64,000 bases of DNA from an uncultured Lachnospiraceae bacterium (GTDB lineage Bacteria; Bacillota; Clostridia; Lachnospirales; Lachnospiraceae), in the NCBI GenBank assembly GCA_947626775.1, contig CANQTL010000003.1, positions 1 through 64,000 on the forward strand, given 5' to 3'. Shown here one piece after another: positions 26,936 through 36,136 of this stretch. How positions within the stretch are numbered: the first letter of the stretch is position 1; every line of letters starts with the position of its first letter. The notes under the pieces are model-generated. The model had not been told where the DNA came from and did not search any database. It worked only from the letters and a program-made list of their open reading frames with translations. The position numbers and the translations under genes are program-made.

Positions 26936-28810
26936 ATGTTCGATTTTGAAGAGGAACTCAAAAAACTTCCCAATTCACCGGGGGTCTATCTGATGCACGA
27001 TGCCGCGGACACCATCATCTATGTAGGCAAGGCGGTCAATCTGCACAACCGCGTCCGCTCCTACTTCCGCAAGATCGTCGGGCGGGGACCGCAGATCGAC
27101 AAGATGGTGCAGCAGATCGCGCGGTTCGAGTACATCGTCACGGACTCGGAGCTGGAAGCGCTGGTGTTAGAGAACAATCTGATCAAAGAGCACAGTCCGA
27201 AATACAACACCATGCTCAAGGACGACAAGACCTATCCGTATATCAAGGTGACGATGGGCGAAGAGTATCCGCGGATTCTTTTTTCCAGGGAGATGAAAAA
27301 GGACCGTTCCAAATATTTCGGGCCGTACACCAGCGCGGCGGCGGTCAAGGACACGATAGATCTGATGAACAAGCTCTATCAGCTCAGGACCTGCAGCCGC
27401 AGGCTGCCGCGCGATATCGGTCTGGAGAGGCCATGTCTGAACTACCATATCAAACAATGTCTGGCGCCGTGTCAGGGCTATATCAGTAAGGAAGAATACC
27501 GGGAGAGAGTCAGTCAGGCGCTTGATTTTCTGAACGGGAATTATAAGCCGATCCTGCGGGATCTGGAAGCGAAAATGATGCAGGCTTCGGAAAATATGGA
27601 ATACGAAGAGGCGATCCGCTGCCGCGATCTGTATAACAGTGTGAAGAGCGTTGCGCAGAAGCAGAAAATCACGGACAGCGGCGGTGAGGACAAAGATATC
27701 ATCGCGCTGGCCAAGGACGAGACGGACGCTGTCGTACAGGTATTCTTCGTGCGGGACGGCAGGCTGATCGGCAGAGAACACTTCTATATGACCCATGTGC
27801 AGGGCTGTGAAAGCGCGCAGATTCTGCTGGATTTCGTGAAGCAGTTCTATGCGGGCACGCCCTATATTCCACGGGAGCTGATGCTGCAGGAGGAGATCGC
27901 GGATGTCGATATCCTGGAAAAGTGGCTCGGCAGCCGCAAGGGCAGCAGGGTGTATCTCCGCGTGCCCAAAAAAGGGGCAAAGGAAAAGCTGGTGGAGCTG
28001 GCGGCGCAGAACGCACAGCTCGTCCTCAGCCGGGACAGGGAACGCATCAAGCGCGAGGAGGGCAGGACCATCGGTGCGGTGAAAGAGATCGCATCCCTGA
28101 TCGGACTGGAGCATATCGACCGTATGGAAGCCTACGATATTTCTAATATCAGCGGTTTCGCCAATGTCGGTTCCATGGTGGTATTCGAGAAGGGCAGGGC
28201 CAAGCGCAGCGATTACCGCAAGTTCCGCATCCAGACCGTCTCGGGGCCGGACGATTACGCCTGCATGAAGGAAGTGCTCACCAGGAGGTTCGTCCATGGC
28301 ATGGAGGAGAAGGCGGAGCTGGAGCGCAGGCAGATGGACCACGAGTTCGGCAGCTTCACGAAATTCCCGGATCTGCTCCTGATGGACGGAGGAAAGGGAC
28401 AGGTGAATATCGCCCTTCAGGTACTGGAGGAGCTGCAGCTCGATATTCCGGTCTGCGGCATGGTGAAGGATGACAATCACAGGACGAGAGGGCTGTATTA
28501 CCGGAATGTGGAAATCCCCATTGACACGCGTTCGGAAGGTTTCAAACTGATCACGCGGATCCAGGACGAGGCGCACCGGTTCGCGATAGAGTATCATCGC
28601 TCCCTGCGCTCCAAGGCACAGGTGAAGTCTGTTCTGGATGAGATCCCGGGCGTCGGTCCGGCGCGCCGCAAGGCGCTGATGAAGCATTTCGGTTCCATCC
28701 ATGAGATCCAGGAGGCGACGGTGGAGAGGCTGTGCGAGGTTCGGGAGATACCGGAACATATCGCCGTACAGATCCACGATTATTTTGAGAGACAGAAGAA
28801 CGGAAAGTAG
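26936..28810 (+). CDS. uvrC: Excinuclease ABC subunit C
   Basis: A 624-residue UvrC that makes both incisions in nucleotide excision repair with UvrA and UvrB. It has the N-terminal GIY-YIG nuclease (GVYLMHD with IIYVGKA, about 16-35), a Cys cluster ([18 protein letters not shown], about 150-178), a UVR helix pair (about 203-238) for UvrB contact, the RNase H-like second nuclease (from about 375), and C-terminal helix-hairpin-helix motifs ([19 protein letters not shown]). Length matches the family. It is probably transcribed from the ftsH promoter. Confidence 0.96.
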   Translation: MFDFEEELKKLPNSPGVYLMHDAADTIIYVGKAVNLHNRVRSYFRKIVGRGPQIDKMVQQIARFEYIVTDSELEALVLENNLIKEHSPKYNTMLKDDKTYPYIKVTMGEEYPRILFSREMKKDRSKYFGPYTSAAAVKDTIDLMNKLYQLRTCSRRLPRDIGLERPCLNYHIKQCLAPCQGYISKEEYRERVSQALDFLNGNYKPILRDLEAKMMQASENMEYEEAIRCRDLYNSVKSVAQKQKITDSGGEDKDIIALAKDETDAVVQVFFVRDGRLIGREHFYMTHVQGCESAQILLDFVKQFYAGTPYIPRELMLQEEIADVDILEKWLGSRKGSRVYLRVPKKGAKEKLVELAAQNAQLVLSRDRERIKREEGRTIGAVKEIASLIGLEHIDRMEAYDISNISGFANVGSMVVFEKGRAKRSDYRKFRIQTVSGPDDYACMKEVLTRRFVHGMEEKAELERRQMDHEFGSFTKFPDLLLMDGGKGQVNIALQVLEELQLDIPVCGMVKDDNHRTRGLYYRNVEIPIDTRSEGFKLITRIQDEAHRFAIEYHRSLRSKAQVKSVLDEIPGVGPARRKALMKHFGSIHEIQEATVERLCEVREIPEHIAVQIHDYFERQKNGK

Positions 28811-28817
28811 CGGCGGA

Positions 28818-28846
28818 TTGCGAACATTTTTCAACTATGATAGAAT
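28818..28846 (+). promoter_or_regulatory. Sigma-A promoter of the hprK operon
   Basis: -35 TTGCGA (28818-28823), 17-bp spacer, -10 TAGAAT (28841-28846), in the 87-bp gap between uvrC and hprK. Confidence 0.65.
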
Positions 28847-28897
28847 ATTCGGGAAGGGAAGATGTTTTTCGGACAGATCAAGTAAAAGGAGAGAGCT

Positions 28898-29839
28898 ATG
28901 GCGAGCATCAGTTTGGAGAAGGTTATCGAAAAATTTAAATTGGAGAATCTGACACCGGAGATCGATATTTCCAGGATCAAGGTGACACAGCCGGATATCA
29001 ACCGACCGGCGCTGCAGATTGCGGGCTATTTCGAGCATTTCGAGACGACCCGTCTGCAGATCGTAGGCTTTGTGGAATACTCTTATATGAATAAGATGGA
29101 GCGCGGGAAACAGATCGAGATTTTTGAGAAACTTCTCAACAATCCGATTCCGGGCATCGTGTTCTGCAGGGAACTGCAGCCCAACGAACTGTTCCGGGAG
29201 ATCGCGGTCAAGTACGGCGTGCCGCTCCTGATGAGCAGGCAGGCGACGTCGACCTGTATGGCGGAGATCATCAGATGGCTGAACGTGAAGCTGGCTCCCT
29301 GTATCTCGGTGCACGGCGTTCTCGTGGATGTGTATGGCGAGGGCGTTCTGATCACGGGCGAGAGCGGCATCGGTAAGTCGGAGGCGGCCCTCGAACTGAT
29401 CAAGAGGGGGCACCGTCTTGTCACTGACGACGTGGTGGAACTGCGGCGCGTCAGCGAAGATACGCTGGTCGGTTCCGCGCCCGATATCACGAGACATTTT
29501 ATTGAGCTGCGGGGTATCGGCATCATCGATGTGAAGGCGCTCTACGGCGCGTCCAGCGTCAAGGACACGCAGTCCGTCGATCTGGTGATCAAGCTGGAGG
29601 ACTGGGACAAGGATAAGGAGTACGACCGCCTCGGTCTGGAGGAGGAGTACACGGAATATCTCGGCAACAAGCTGGTATGTCACAACATACCGATCAGGCC
29701 GGGGCGGAATCTCGCGATTATCTGCGAGGCGGCGGCGGTCAACCACCGCCAGAAGAAGATGGGCTACAATGCGGCGCAGGAGCTGTATAAGCGCGTGCAG
29801 GCGTCTCTGGCAGGCGGGCGCGGCGATGAGGATGAATAA
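28898..29839 (+). CDS. hprK: HPr kinase/phosphorylase
   Basis: A 313-residue HprK/P. It phosphorylates, and in the reverse reaction dephosphorylates, Ser46 of HPr/Crh in response to glycolytic intermediates, driving carbon catabolite control. Seen: an N-terminal HprK domain (about 1-130), P-loop GESGIGKS at 154-161, and the family signature RGIGIIDVKALYG (about 205-217). The likely substrate, a Crh-like protein with Ser46, is encoded five genes downstream in the same run. AGGAGAG lies before the ATG. Confidence 0.96.
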   Translation: MASISLEKVIEKFKLENLTPEIDISRIKVTQPDINRPALQIAGYFEHFETTRLQIVGFVEYSYMNKMERGKQIEIFEKLLNNPIPGIVFCRELQPNELFREIAVKYGVPLLMSRQATSTCMAEIIRWLNVKLAPCISVHGVLVDVYGEGVLITGESGIGKSEAALELIKRGHRLVTDDVVELRRVSEDTLVGSAPDITRHFIELRGIGIIDVKALYGASSVKDTQSVDLVIKLEDWDKDKEYDRLGLEEEYTEYLGNKLVCHNIPIRPGRNLAIICEAAAVNHRQKKMGYNAAQELYKRVQASLAGGRGDEDE

Positions 29840-29864
29840 AGCGTAAAGGATTGGGGGAACGGAG

Positions 29865-30803
29865 ATGGCAGATTATGTATTTGGTGTGGATATCGGCGGC
29901 ACGACCGTAAAACTTGGGCTTTTCGACGTCAGCGGGAATGTCCTGGACAAGTGGGAGATTCCCACGAGAACCGGGGACAGCGGCAGAAATATTCTGCCGG
30001 ATATCGCCGGCAGCGTGCGGGCTAAGATGGATGAAAAAGGCATCGCCGAAAAGGATGTGGCGGGCGTCGGCGTCGGGGCGCCGGGTCCGGTGGACGGCAG
30101 CGGAATCATTCACAAGGCGGTCAATCTGGGCTGGGGCGAAATGAATCTGAAAGAGGAACTTGGCGCGCTCCTGGGCGGTATGAGAGTAGAGGGCGGCAAC
30201 GATGCGAATGTGGCGGCGCTCGGCGAGATGTGGAAAGGCGGCGGGCAGGGCTACCGGGATCTGGTGGCGGTCACGCTCGGCACAGGAGTCGGCGGCGGCA
30301 TCATCATAGGCGGCAGGATCCTGACGGGCGCTACGGGTTCCGGCGGCGAGATCGGTCATATCCATGTGGAGGATCATGAGAGCGAGGCCTGTGGCTGCGG
30401 CAATTACGGCTGTCTGGAAGAATATGCCTCCGCGACGGGCATCACGAGGCTGGCAAGGCGCAGGCTGCAGGCGAGCAGTCAGGACAGCGTTTTGAGAGAA
30501 GGAGAGGTGTCCGCCAAGACTGTGTTTGACGCGGTGAAGGCGGGGGACGCGCTGGCCGTGGAGGTCGCTAAGCAGTTTGGCGAGTATCTGGGCAAAGGGC
30601 TGGCGGTGATTGCGGGCGTTGTCAATCCCGAGATTTTTGTGATCGGCGGCGGCGTGTCCAAAGCGGGCGAGGTGCTTTTTGAATATATCCGCCCGGCATT
30701 TGACAGAACGGTGTTCCACGGCTGTAAGAATACGAAATTCGCGCTCGCGACGCTCGGCAACGACGCCGGCATTTACGGTGCGGCCAGAATGGTACTGGAC
30801 TGA
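29865..30803 (+). CDS. ROK family sugar kinase, probable glucokinase
   Basis: A 312-residue ROK protein with the phosphate motif GVDIGGTTVKLGLFD at the N-terminus and the ROK zinc motif CGCGNYGCLEEYAS (about 176-190). No DNA-binding domain is present, so it is a kinase and not a repressor. Glucokinase is the most likely activity, which would feed glucose from the GH3/GH16 system into glycolysis and fits its place after hprK. GGGGGAACGGAG precedes the ATG. Confidence 0.87.
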   Translation: MADYVFGVDIGGTTVKLGLFDVSGNVLDKWEIPTRTGDSGRNILPDIAGSVRAKMDEKGIAEKDVAGVGVGAPGPVDGSGIIHKAVNLGWGEMNLKEELGALLGGMRVEGGNDANVAALGEMWKGGGQGYRDLVAVTLGTGVGGGIIIGGRILTGATGSGGEIGHIHVEDHESEACGCGNYGCLEEYASATGITRLARRRLQASSQDSVLREGEVSAKTVFDAVKAGDALAVEVAKQFGEYLGKGLAVIAGVVNPEIFVIGGGVSKAGEVLFEYIRPAFDRTVFHGCKNTKFALATLGNDAGIYGAARMVLD

Positions 30804-30899
30804 TCGGCGGCGGGATACATATTTTGTGCCGGATAAGTATATGATGAAATAGTAAGCGGCAATTCTGTGAAACGGACGGTAGGAAACTTGGGCGCATCG

Positions 30900-31799
30900 A
30901 TGTATGATTATGTGAAGACGGTGATTCCCGAAGAGCGGATTTTATTTCACCGGGAAATGAAGGATTACACGACTTTCCGCGTGGGCGGCGAGGCGGAGTG
31001 CATCCTTCTCATACAGCAGGAGGAAGAACTGAGGAAGCTGGTCATTTATCTGAACCGCATCGAGCAGGACTATTTCATTCTCGGCAACGGGAGCAACCTT
31101 CTCGTAGGCGACAAAGGGTATCGCGGTATCGTGTTGAAATTCGACGGTCCGATGGAAGAGATCGCCGTGGACGGAACGCGCGTCACCGCCAGGGCGGGCG
31201 CGCTGCTCTCTCAGGTGGCAGTGGCCGCAAGGGAGCACAGCCTGACGGGTCTGGAGTTCGCGGCGGGGATCCCGGGCAGTATCGGCGGCGGCGTCGTGAT
31301 GAATGCGGGAGCCTATGAAGGAGAGATGAAACAGATCGTGGAGGCGGTCCGCGTGATGGACCGCGACGGGGAGATCATCACGCTTGACAACGATACGATG
31401 GAGTTCGGCTACCGCACCAGCATTATCAAAAACAGGTCGTTCATCGTCCTGGAGGTAGCGATGCGCCTTGCGCAGGGCGACCGCGACCGGATCGGCGCGA
31501 AGATGGAGGAGCTGGCGGCGCTTCGCCGGAGCAGGCAGCCGCTCGAATATCCGAGCGCGGGCAGTACGTTCAAACGACCGGAGGGGTACTACGCGGGCAA
31601 ACTGATCATGGAGGCGGGAATGCGCGGTTATCGTATCGGCGGCGCACAGGTGGCGGATAAGCACTGTGGATTCGTCGTGAATACGGGCGGGGCGACGGCG
31701 GCGGATATCAGGGAAGTGATCGAGGAAGTACAGGAACGCGTCAGGGAGCGTTTTCATGTTTCCCTTGAACCGGAAGTGGTTTTTCTGGGCGACTTTTAG
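30900..31799 (+). CDS. murB: UDP-N-acetylenolpyruvoylglucosamine reductase
   Basis: A 299-residue FAD enzyme that makes UDP-MurNAc in peptidoglycan synthesis, cytosolic. The FAD domain shows YTTFRVGGEAE, ILGNGSNLLVGD and GLEFAAGIPGSIGG; the C-terminal MurB domain shows RRSRQPLEYPSAGSTFKRPEG. This is the short type II form usual in Firmicutes. The start is uncertain: the ATG at 30900 gives the conserved length but lies 16 nt after AGGAAAC; a TTG at 30888 or a GTG at 30867 in the same frame is possible. Confidence 0.94.
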   Translation: MYDYVKTVIPEERILFHREMKDYTTFRVGGEAECILLIQQEEELRKLVIYLNRIEQDYFILGNGSNLLVGDKGYRGIVLKFDGPMEEIAVDGTRVTARAGALLSQVAVAAREHSLTGLEFAAGIPGSIGGGVVMNAGAYEGEMKQIVEAVRVMDRDGEIITLDNDTMEFGYRTSIIKNRSFIVLEVAMRLAQGDRDRIGAKMEELAALRRSRQPLEYPSAGSTFKRPEGYYAGKLIMEAGMRGYRIGGAQVADKHCGFVVNTGGATAADIREVIEEVQERVRERFHVSLEPEVVFLGDF

Positions 31800-31811
31800 G
31801 AGAAAGAGACA

Positions 31812-32678
31812 ATGAGATTTGTTGTGGTGACGGGCATGAGCGGCGCGGGGAAGAGAACCGCCATGAAGATGCTGGAGGACGTCGGGTTCTATTGTGTGGA
31901 TAATCTGCCGGTTCCTCTGATCGAGAAATTTATGGAGCTGGTCGCTACGCCGAACGGCGAGATCAGCAAGGTGGCGCTCGGCCTGGATGTGCGCGCCGAT
32001 CAGTCCTTTGGCGACGCGCAGGAGATATTGGACAAGCTGCGGAAGAACGGTTATCTCTTCGAGATCCTGTTCCTGGAGGCGAGCGACGCCGTGCTGCTCA
32101 AGCGTTATAAGGAGACGAGACGGCTGCATCCGCTCGCTCTTGAAGGAAGAGTGGAGGAGGGCGTGCACAGAGAGCGCGAGATCCTGCAGGGGATACGCCA
32201 GAAGGCGGATTATGTCATCGACACGTCCAATCTCCTGACGAGAGAGCTGAAAGAGGAGATCGATCATATTTTCGTGCGCAACGAGGAGTACAATTCCCTG
32301 ATGGTCACGATCCTGTCCTTCGGGTTCAAAAACGGCATCCCGGCGGACGCGGATCTGGTGTTTGACGTCAGGTTCCTGCCGAATCCCTTTTATATCGACG
32401 AGCTCAAGCATAAGACGGGCAATGACAGAGAGGTGCAGGAATATGTGATGGGTTTTCCGGAGGCGGGGGTCTTCCTGAGTAAGCTGGCAGACATGCTGGA
32501 TTTCCTGATTCCCAATTACGTCAAAGAGGGAAAGCACCAGCTTGTAATCGGGATCGGCTGTACGGGAGGGAAGCACAGGAGCGTTACGCTGGCGAACGAG
32601 CTGTACGGAGCAATGAAAAATCGCGGCAGCTACGGGACGAAGCTGTATCACAGAGATATCATCAGGCAGGGAGTGTAG
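31812..32678 (+). CDS. rapZ: RNase adapter/P-loop protein RapZ (YvcJ)
   Basis: A 288-residue RapZ/YvcJ family protein. In E. coli RapZ guides RNase E to the sRNA GlmZ; in Bacillus YvcJ is a nucleotide-binding protein linked to HPr phosphorylation. The C-terminal domain keeps RFLPNPFYIDELKHKTG and IGIGCTGGKHRSV. The P-loop reads GMSGAGKRT: residue 15 is Arg where Walker A normally has Ser or Thr (AGA codon). It is followed by whiA with a 1-bp gap. AGGAGAAAGAG precedes the ATG. Confidence 0.94.
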   Translation: MRFVVVTGMSGAGKRTAMKMLEDVGFYCVDNLPVPLIEKFMELVATPNGEISKVALGLDVRADQSFGDAQEILDKLRKNGYLFEILFLEASDAVLLKRYKETRRLHPLALEGRVEEGVHREREILQGIRQKADYVIDTSNLLTRELKEEIDHIFVRNEEYNSLMVTILSFGFKNGIPADADLVFDVRFLPNPFYIDELKHKTGNDREVQEYVMGFPEAGVFLSKLADMLDFLIPNYVKEGKHQLVIGIGCTGGKHRSVTLANELYGAMKNRGSYGTKLYHRDIIRQGV

Positions 32679-32679
32679 T

Positions 32680-33585
32680 ATGTCCTTTTCGGGAACGGTC
32701 AAAGAAGAGCTCGCGGCGCAGATCAGCCCGGCGAGACACTGTCAGCTGGCGGAACTGGCGGCGCTGCTCCATTTTAGCGGCGGCGTCTGCGAGGGCGGGA
32801 AACATCTGTGCCTGAATACGGAAAATGAAGCGGTCGCGAAAAAGTGCTTTACATTATTCAAAAAAGCATTTAATATAGATACTGTTGTGACGAGTGCGAA
32901 GGGCAGGCTGCTGCCTGACGGGGAAACCGAGTTAAAGGTGATGCAGGCGCTGCATCTTGGCGGGAACGAGGGAGTCCCGATCACGCTGGAGGCGCCGGTC
33001 AGTTCGCTTCTGATTAAGAATTCCTGCTGCGGGCGGGCATATCTGCGGGGCGCGTTTTTGAGCGTCGGTTCCATGAGCGACCCGAGAAAAAGCTATCACC
33101 TGGAATTTGTCTGCGGGGAGAGAGCGCAGGCGGAGCAGCTCAGGGATCTTATTTTGGGATTTGAGATAGAGGCCAGGGTCATCAGGCGCAAGAAGTACGA
33201 TGTGGTATACCTGAAGGAAGGTTCCGGCATCGTTGATCTTCTCAACGTCATGGGCGCGCATATATCGCTGATGAATCTGGAGAATCTGCGGATTGTCAAG
33301 GGAATGCGCAATTCCATCAACAGGCGTGTGAACTGCGAGACGGCCAATATTTCCAAGACCGTCGCGGCGGCCTCGAAGCAGATAGAAGATATTCTTTTGG
33401 TCAGAGACAGATACGGATTCGAGAATCTGCCGGATCATCTGAGGCAGATGGCCGAGGTTCGCCTGGAATATCCCGACGCGGCGCTGAAAGAGCTGGGCGG
33501 GTATCTGGAACCTGCGGTGGGAAAATCGGGCGTCAATCACAGATTGCGCAGACTGAGCGAGATTGCTGATGGTATCAGGTCATAG
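32680..33585 (+). CDS. whiA: DNA-binding protein WhiA
   Basis: A 301-residue WhiA with an N-terminal degenerate LAGLIDADG homing-endonuclease-like fold (about 1-200; LRGAFLSVGSMSDPRKSYHLE) and a C-terminal helix-turn-helix (LPDHLRQMAEVRLEYPDAALKELG, then GVNHRLRRLSEIA). In Firmicutes it affects cell division and chromosome segregation. It starts one base after the rapZ stop, so the yvcK gene that lies between rapZ and whiA in Bacillus is absent here. Confidence 0.95.
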   Translation: MSFSGTVKEELAAQISPARHCQLAELAALLHFSGGVCEGGKHLCLNTENEAVAKKCFTLFKKAFNIDTVVTSAKGRLLPDGETELKVMQALHLGGNEGVPITLEAPVSSLLIKNSCCGRAYLRGAFLSVGSMSDPRKSYHLEFVCGERAQAEQLRDLILGFEIEARVIRRKKYDVVYLKEGSGIVDLLNVMGAHISLMNLENLRIVKGMRNSINRRVNCETANISKTVAAASKQIEDILLVRDRYGFENLPDHLRQMAEVRLEYPDAALKELGGYLEPAVGKSGVNHRLRRLSEIADGIRS

Positions 33586-33600
33586 AAGGAGGAGAATATT

Positions 33601-33855
33601 ATGATTCAAAAAGCGATCCGGATTAGACTGGAGACAGGGCTGGAAGCCAGGCCGGTTGCGATGCTGGTACAGGTGGCCAGTCAGTTTGACAGCTCTGTGT
33701 ACATCAATGCGGACAACAGAAAAGTAAACGCCAAGAGTATCATGGGCATGATGAGCCTGGGACTCGCCAGCGGTGAAGAGATCAGTGTCACTGCGGACGG
33801 TAAGGACGAGGAGGCCGCCATCGAGGGAATCGAGAAGTTCCTGAGCGGCAGATAG
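33601..33855 (+). CDS. Crh-like HPr-family regulatory protein
   Basis: An 84-residue HPr-fold protein. The PTS histidine at position 15 is replaced by Glu (GLEARPVAM), so it cannot carry phosphate from enzyme I. Ser46 is kept in VNAKSIMGMMS, the HPr kinase site and CcpA-contact surface. Bacillus Crh has Gln15 and the same Ser46 and also lies after whiA. The product is therefore best read as a catabolite-repression co-regulator and not a transport protein. A strong AGGAGG precedes the ATG. Confidence 0.88.
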   Translation: MIQKAIRIRLETGLEARPVAMLVQVASQFDSSVYINADNRKVNAKSIMGMMSLGLASGEEISVTADGKDEEAAIEGIEKFLSGR

Positions 33856-33897
33856 GCGGATCCCGGAACGGCATTTGGATAAGGCAGAAAATAAGGA

Positions 33898-33933
33898 GAG
33901 GCTGCGTTTCGTTCACACGCGAAGCGCAGCCTC
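33898..33933 (+). terminator. Hairpin ending the hprK-crh unit
   Basis: Nine-bp stem GAGGCTGCG/CGCAGCCTC with a further TTCG/CGAA inner pairing, followed by CGTTGCGTTTTCC. The T-tract is modest and offset. Confidence 0.6.
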
Positions 33934-33948
33934 CGTTGCGTTTTCCGG

Positions 33949-33977
33949 TTGCCTGTATGGCGCTGCGGTGATAAAAT
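33949..33977 (+). promoter_or_regulatory. Sigma-A promoter of the lipid kinase gene
   Basis: -35 TTGCCT (33949-33954), 17-bp spacer, -10 TAAAAT (33972-33977), 28 bp before the ATG at 34005. Confidence 0.65.
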
Positions 33978-34004
33978 AGGAGACGTGTGGAGGGAACGCC
34001 GGAT

Positions 34005-34904
34005 ATGAGTGTAAAAATGCTTTTTATCTATAATCCCAGAGCGGGCAAAGCGCAGATACGCAGCAATCTTCTCGATATCATAGACATTTTCGTGAAGGCG
34101 GGCTATGAGGTGACGGCCTATCCGACGCAGGCGGCGGGGGATGCGGTCAAGGCGGTCAAGGAACGGCGCGCAGGCTATGATATCGTGGCGTGCAGCGGCG
34201 GAGACGGCACGCTGGACGAAGTGGTGAACGGCATGATGCAGTGCGACGAAAGGGTTCCCATCGGGTATGTTCCCGCCGGGAGTACCAACGATTTTGCCAA
34301 CAGCCTGGGGATTCCCAAGAACATGATTACGGCGGCGGACGTGGTCGTGAACGGCAGGGATTTCGCCTGCGACATCGGATCCTTCAACCATGACAGCTTT
34401 ATCTATGTGGCGGCTTTCGGGCTTTTTACGGACGTGTCCTACGAGACGAAGCAGGATATCAAGAACGTGCTCGGCCATGCGGCCTATCTTCTGGAAGGGG
34501 TAAAGCGGCTCCCGGCTGTGCGTTCCTATGCGCTGAAGATCACGCATGACGAGGAAGTGATCGAGGGAGAGTTTCTGTACGGGATGATCACGAATTCGTA
34601 TTCCGTCGGCGGCTTCCGCGGGATCACAGGCAGGGACGTGCTGCTGGACGACGGACTGTTCGAGGTCATGCTGGTGCGCAGACCGAACAATCCGCTCGAT
34701 CTGAACAATATCATCAGAGCGCTGGTGGATAAGCGCGTGAAGTCCGAACATATTTATACGTTTAAGACGTCGCGGCTTGCGGTGGAGAGCGAGGAGCCGC
34801 TGTCGTGGACGCTGGACGGGGAGTTCGGCGGAGAGCACACGAAGGCCGTGATCGAGAACCGGCAGAAAGTGCTGCGGATCAGGGTGCCGCGGGATCACGT
34901 CTGA
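34005..34904 (+). CDS. Diacylglycerol kinase-like (YegS/DagK/BmrU) protein
   Basis: A 299-residue member of the DAG-kinase catalytic family. The nucleotide site CSGGDGTLDEVVNG and the downstream VPAGSTNDFANSLGIP are intact. Such enzymes phosphorylate diacylglycerol or a related lipid with ATP at the inner membrane face and recycle lipid left by teichoic acid synthesis. GGAGGG stands 10 nt before the ATG at 34005. Family assignment is firm, substrate is not. Confidence 0.88.
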   Translation: MSVKMLFIYNPRAGKAQIRSNLLDIIDIFVKAGYEVTAYPTQAAGDAVKAVKERRAGYDIVACSGGDGTLDEVVNGMMQCDERVPIGYVPAGSTNDFANSLGIPKNMITAADVVVNGRDFACDIGSFNHDSFIYVAAFGLFTDVSYETKQDIKNVLGHAAYLLEGVKRLPAVRSYALKITHDEEVIEGEFLYGMITNSYSVGGFRGITGRDVLLDDGLFEVMLVRRPNNPLDLNNIIRALVDKRVKSEHIYTFKTSRLAVESEEPLSWTLDGEFGGEHTKAVIENRQKVLRIRVPRDHV

Positions 34905-34935
34905 ATGGAAACCCGCTTATTTTCTTAGATAATGT

Positions 34936-34964
34936 TTGCGTCAGGTCGCGCTTTGCGGTATAAT
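34936..34964 (+). promoter_or_regulatory. Sigma-A promoter of fba
   Basis: -35 TTGCGT (34936-34941), 17-bp spacer, consensus -10 TATAAT (34959-34964). The leader to the ATG is about 77 nt. Confidence 0.75.
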
Positions 34965-35046
34965 GTTCACGAAGGCAATAAGCCGTGCGAAGACAGCACG
35001 ACTTGTCACATAATTAAAAAATAAAATAAGAAAGGTGGTAAGAACA

Positions 35047-36015
35047 ATGCCATTAGTAACAACAACCGAAATGTTCAAGAAGGCATATAACGGCGGATAC
35101 GCCGTCGGTGCATTCAACGTGAACAACATGGAGATCGTTCAGGGTATCACAGAGGCGGCCGGCGAGCTGAACAGCCCCGTTATCCTGCAGGTTTCCAAGG
35201 GCGCGCGCGCATATGCGAACCATACTTATCTGGTGAAGCTGGTAGAGGCTGCGGTTGAGGAGAATCCTCAGATCCCGATTGCGCTTCATCTGGATCACGG
35301 CGACACGTTTGAGCTGTGCAAATCCTGTATCGACGGCGGTTTCACCTCCGTTATGATCGACGCTTCCTCCAAGTCCTTCGAGGACAATATCGCCCTGACC
35401 AAACAGGTGGTAGAGTACGCGCATGCAAACGGCGTAGTGGTTGAGGCTGAGCTTGGCACGCTGGCAGGCGTGGAGGATGAAGTCAAAGTAGAGGCGGGCA
35501 AAGAGATGTACACCCGTCCCGAAGAAGTGGAAGAGTTCGTCTCCAGAACGGGCTGCGACTCTCTGGCGATCGCGATCGGTACTTCCCATGGAGCATACAA
35601 ATTCACGGCAGCACAGTGCACGAGAAATGCAGATGGCGTTCTTGTTCCGCCGCCGCTGCGCTTCGACGTACTGGAGGAGTGTATCAAGCGTCTTCCCGGC
35701 TTCCCGATCGTTCTGCACGGTTCTTCTTCCGTTCCGCAGGAGTTCGTCAAGATGGTAAACCAGTACGGCGGCAATATGCCGGACGCCGTAGGTATTCCGG
35801 AAGAGCAGCTTCGTAAGGCTGCGGAGCTGGCTGTATGTAAGATCAATATCGATTCCGATATCCGTCTTGCCATGACAGGCAATATCCGCAAATACTTCGC
35901 AGAGCATCCGGATCACTTCGATCCCCGCCAGTATCTGAAGCCGGCCCGCCAGGCGGTCAAGGATATGGTTGCTCACAAGATCAAGAACGTACTTGGTTCC
36001 GACGGCAAAGCCTGA
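35047..36015 (+). CDS. fba: Class II fructose-bisphosphate aldolase
   Basis: A 322-residue zinc-dependent aldolase of glycolysis and gluconeogenesis. Seen: zinc and catalytic motifs LHLDHGDTFELC, EAELGTLAGVEDE, IGTSHGAYKF and IVLHGSSSVPQE. Codon use is more biased than in neighbours (many CTG, ATC, GTT), as expected for a highly expressed gene. The start at 35047 has AGGTGG before it; the frame extends four codons upstream without support. Monocistronic, between its own promoter and a terminator. Confidence 0.96.
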   Translation: MPLVTTTEMFKKAYNGGYAVGAFNVNNMEIVQGITEAAGELNSPVILQVSKGARAYANHTYLVKLVEAAVEENPQIPIALHLDHGDTFELCKSCIDGGFTSVMIDASSKSFEDNIALTKQVVEYAHANGVVVEAELGTLAGVEDEVKVEAGKEMYTRPEEVEEFVSRTGCDSLAIAIGTSHGAYKFTAAQCTRNADGVLVPPPLRFDVLEECIKRLPGFPIVLHGSSSVPQEFVKMVNQYGGNMPDAVGIPEEQLRKAAELAVCKINIDSDIRLAMTGNIRKYFAEHPDHFDPRQYLKPARQAVKDMVAHKIKNVLGSDGKA

Positions 36016-36034
36016 AATTGAGAGAGACAGTAAG

Positions 36035-36066
36035 AACCCCCTTCCGATATGGAGGGGGTTCGTTTT
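36035..36066 (+). terminator. Rho-independent terminator of fba
   Basis: Stem AACCCCCT/AGGGGGTT (arms 36035-36042 and 36053-36060) followed by CGTTTT. Confidence 0.8.
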
Positions 36067-36136
36067 CCGCAGAGGAAGCGGCTGCCCGGCATGTGGCATG
36101 AAGAAACGGATAAAATGCGAAACAGAGGATCGCCGA

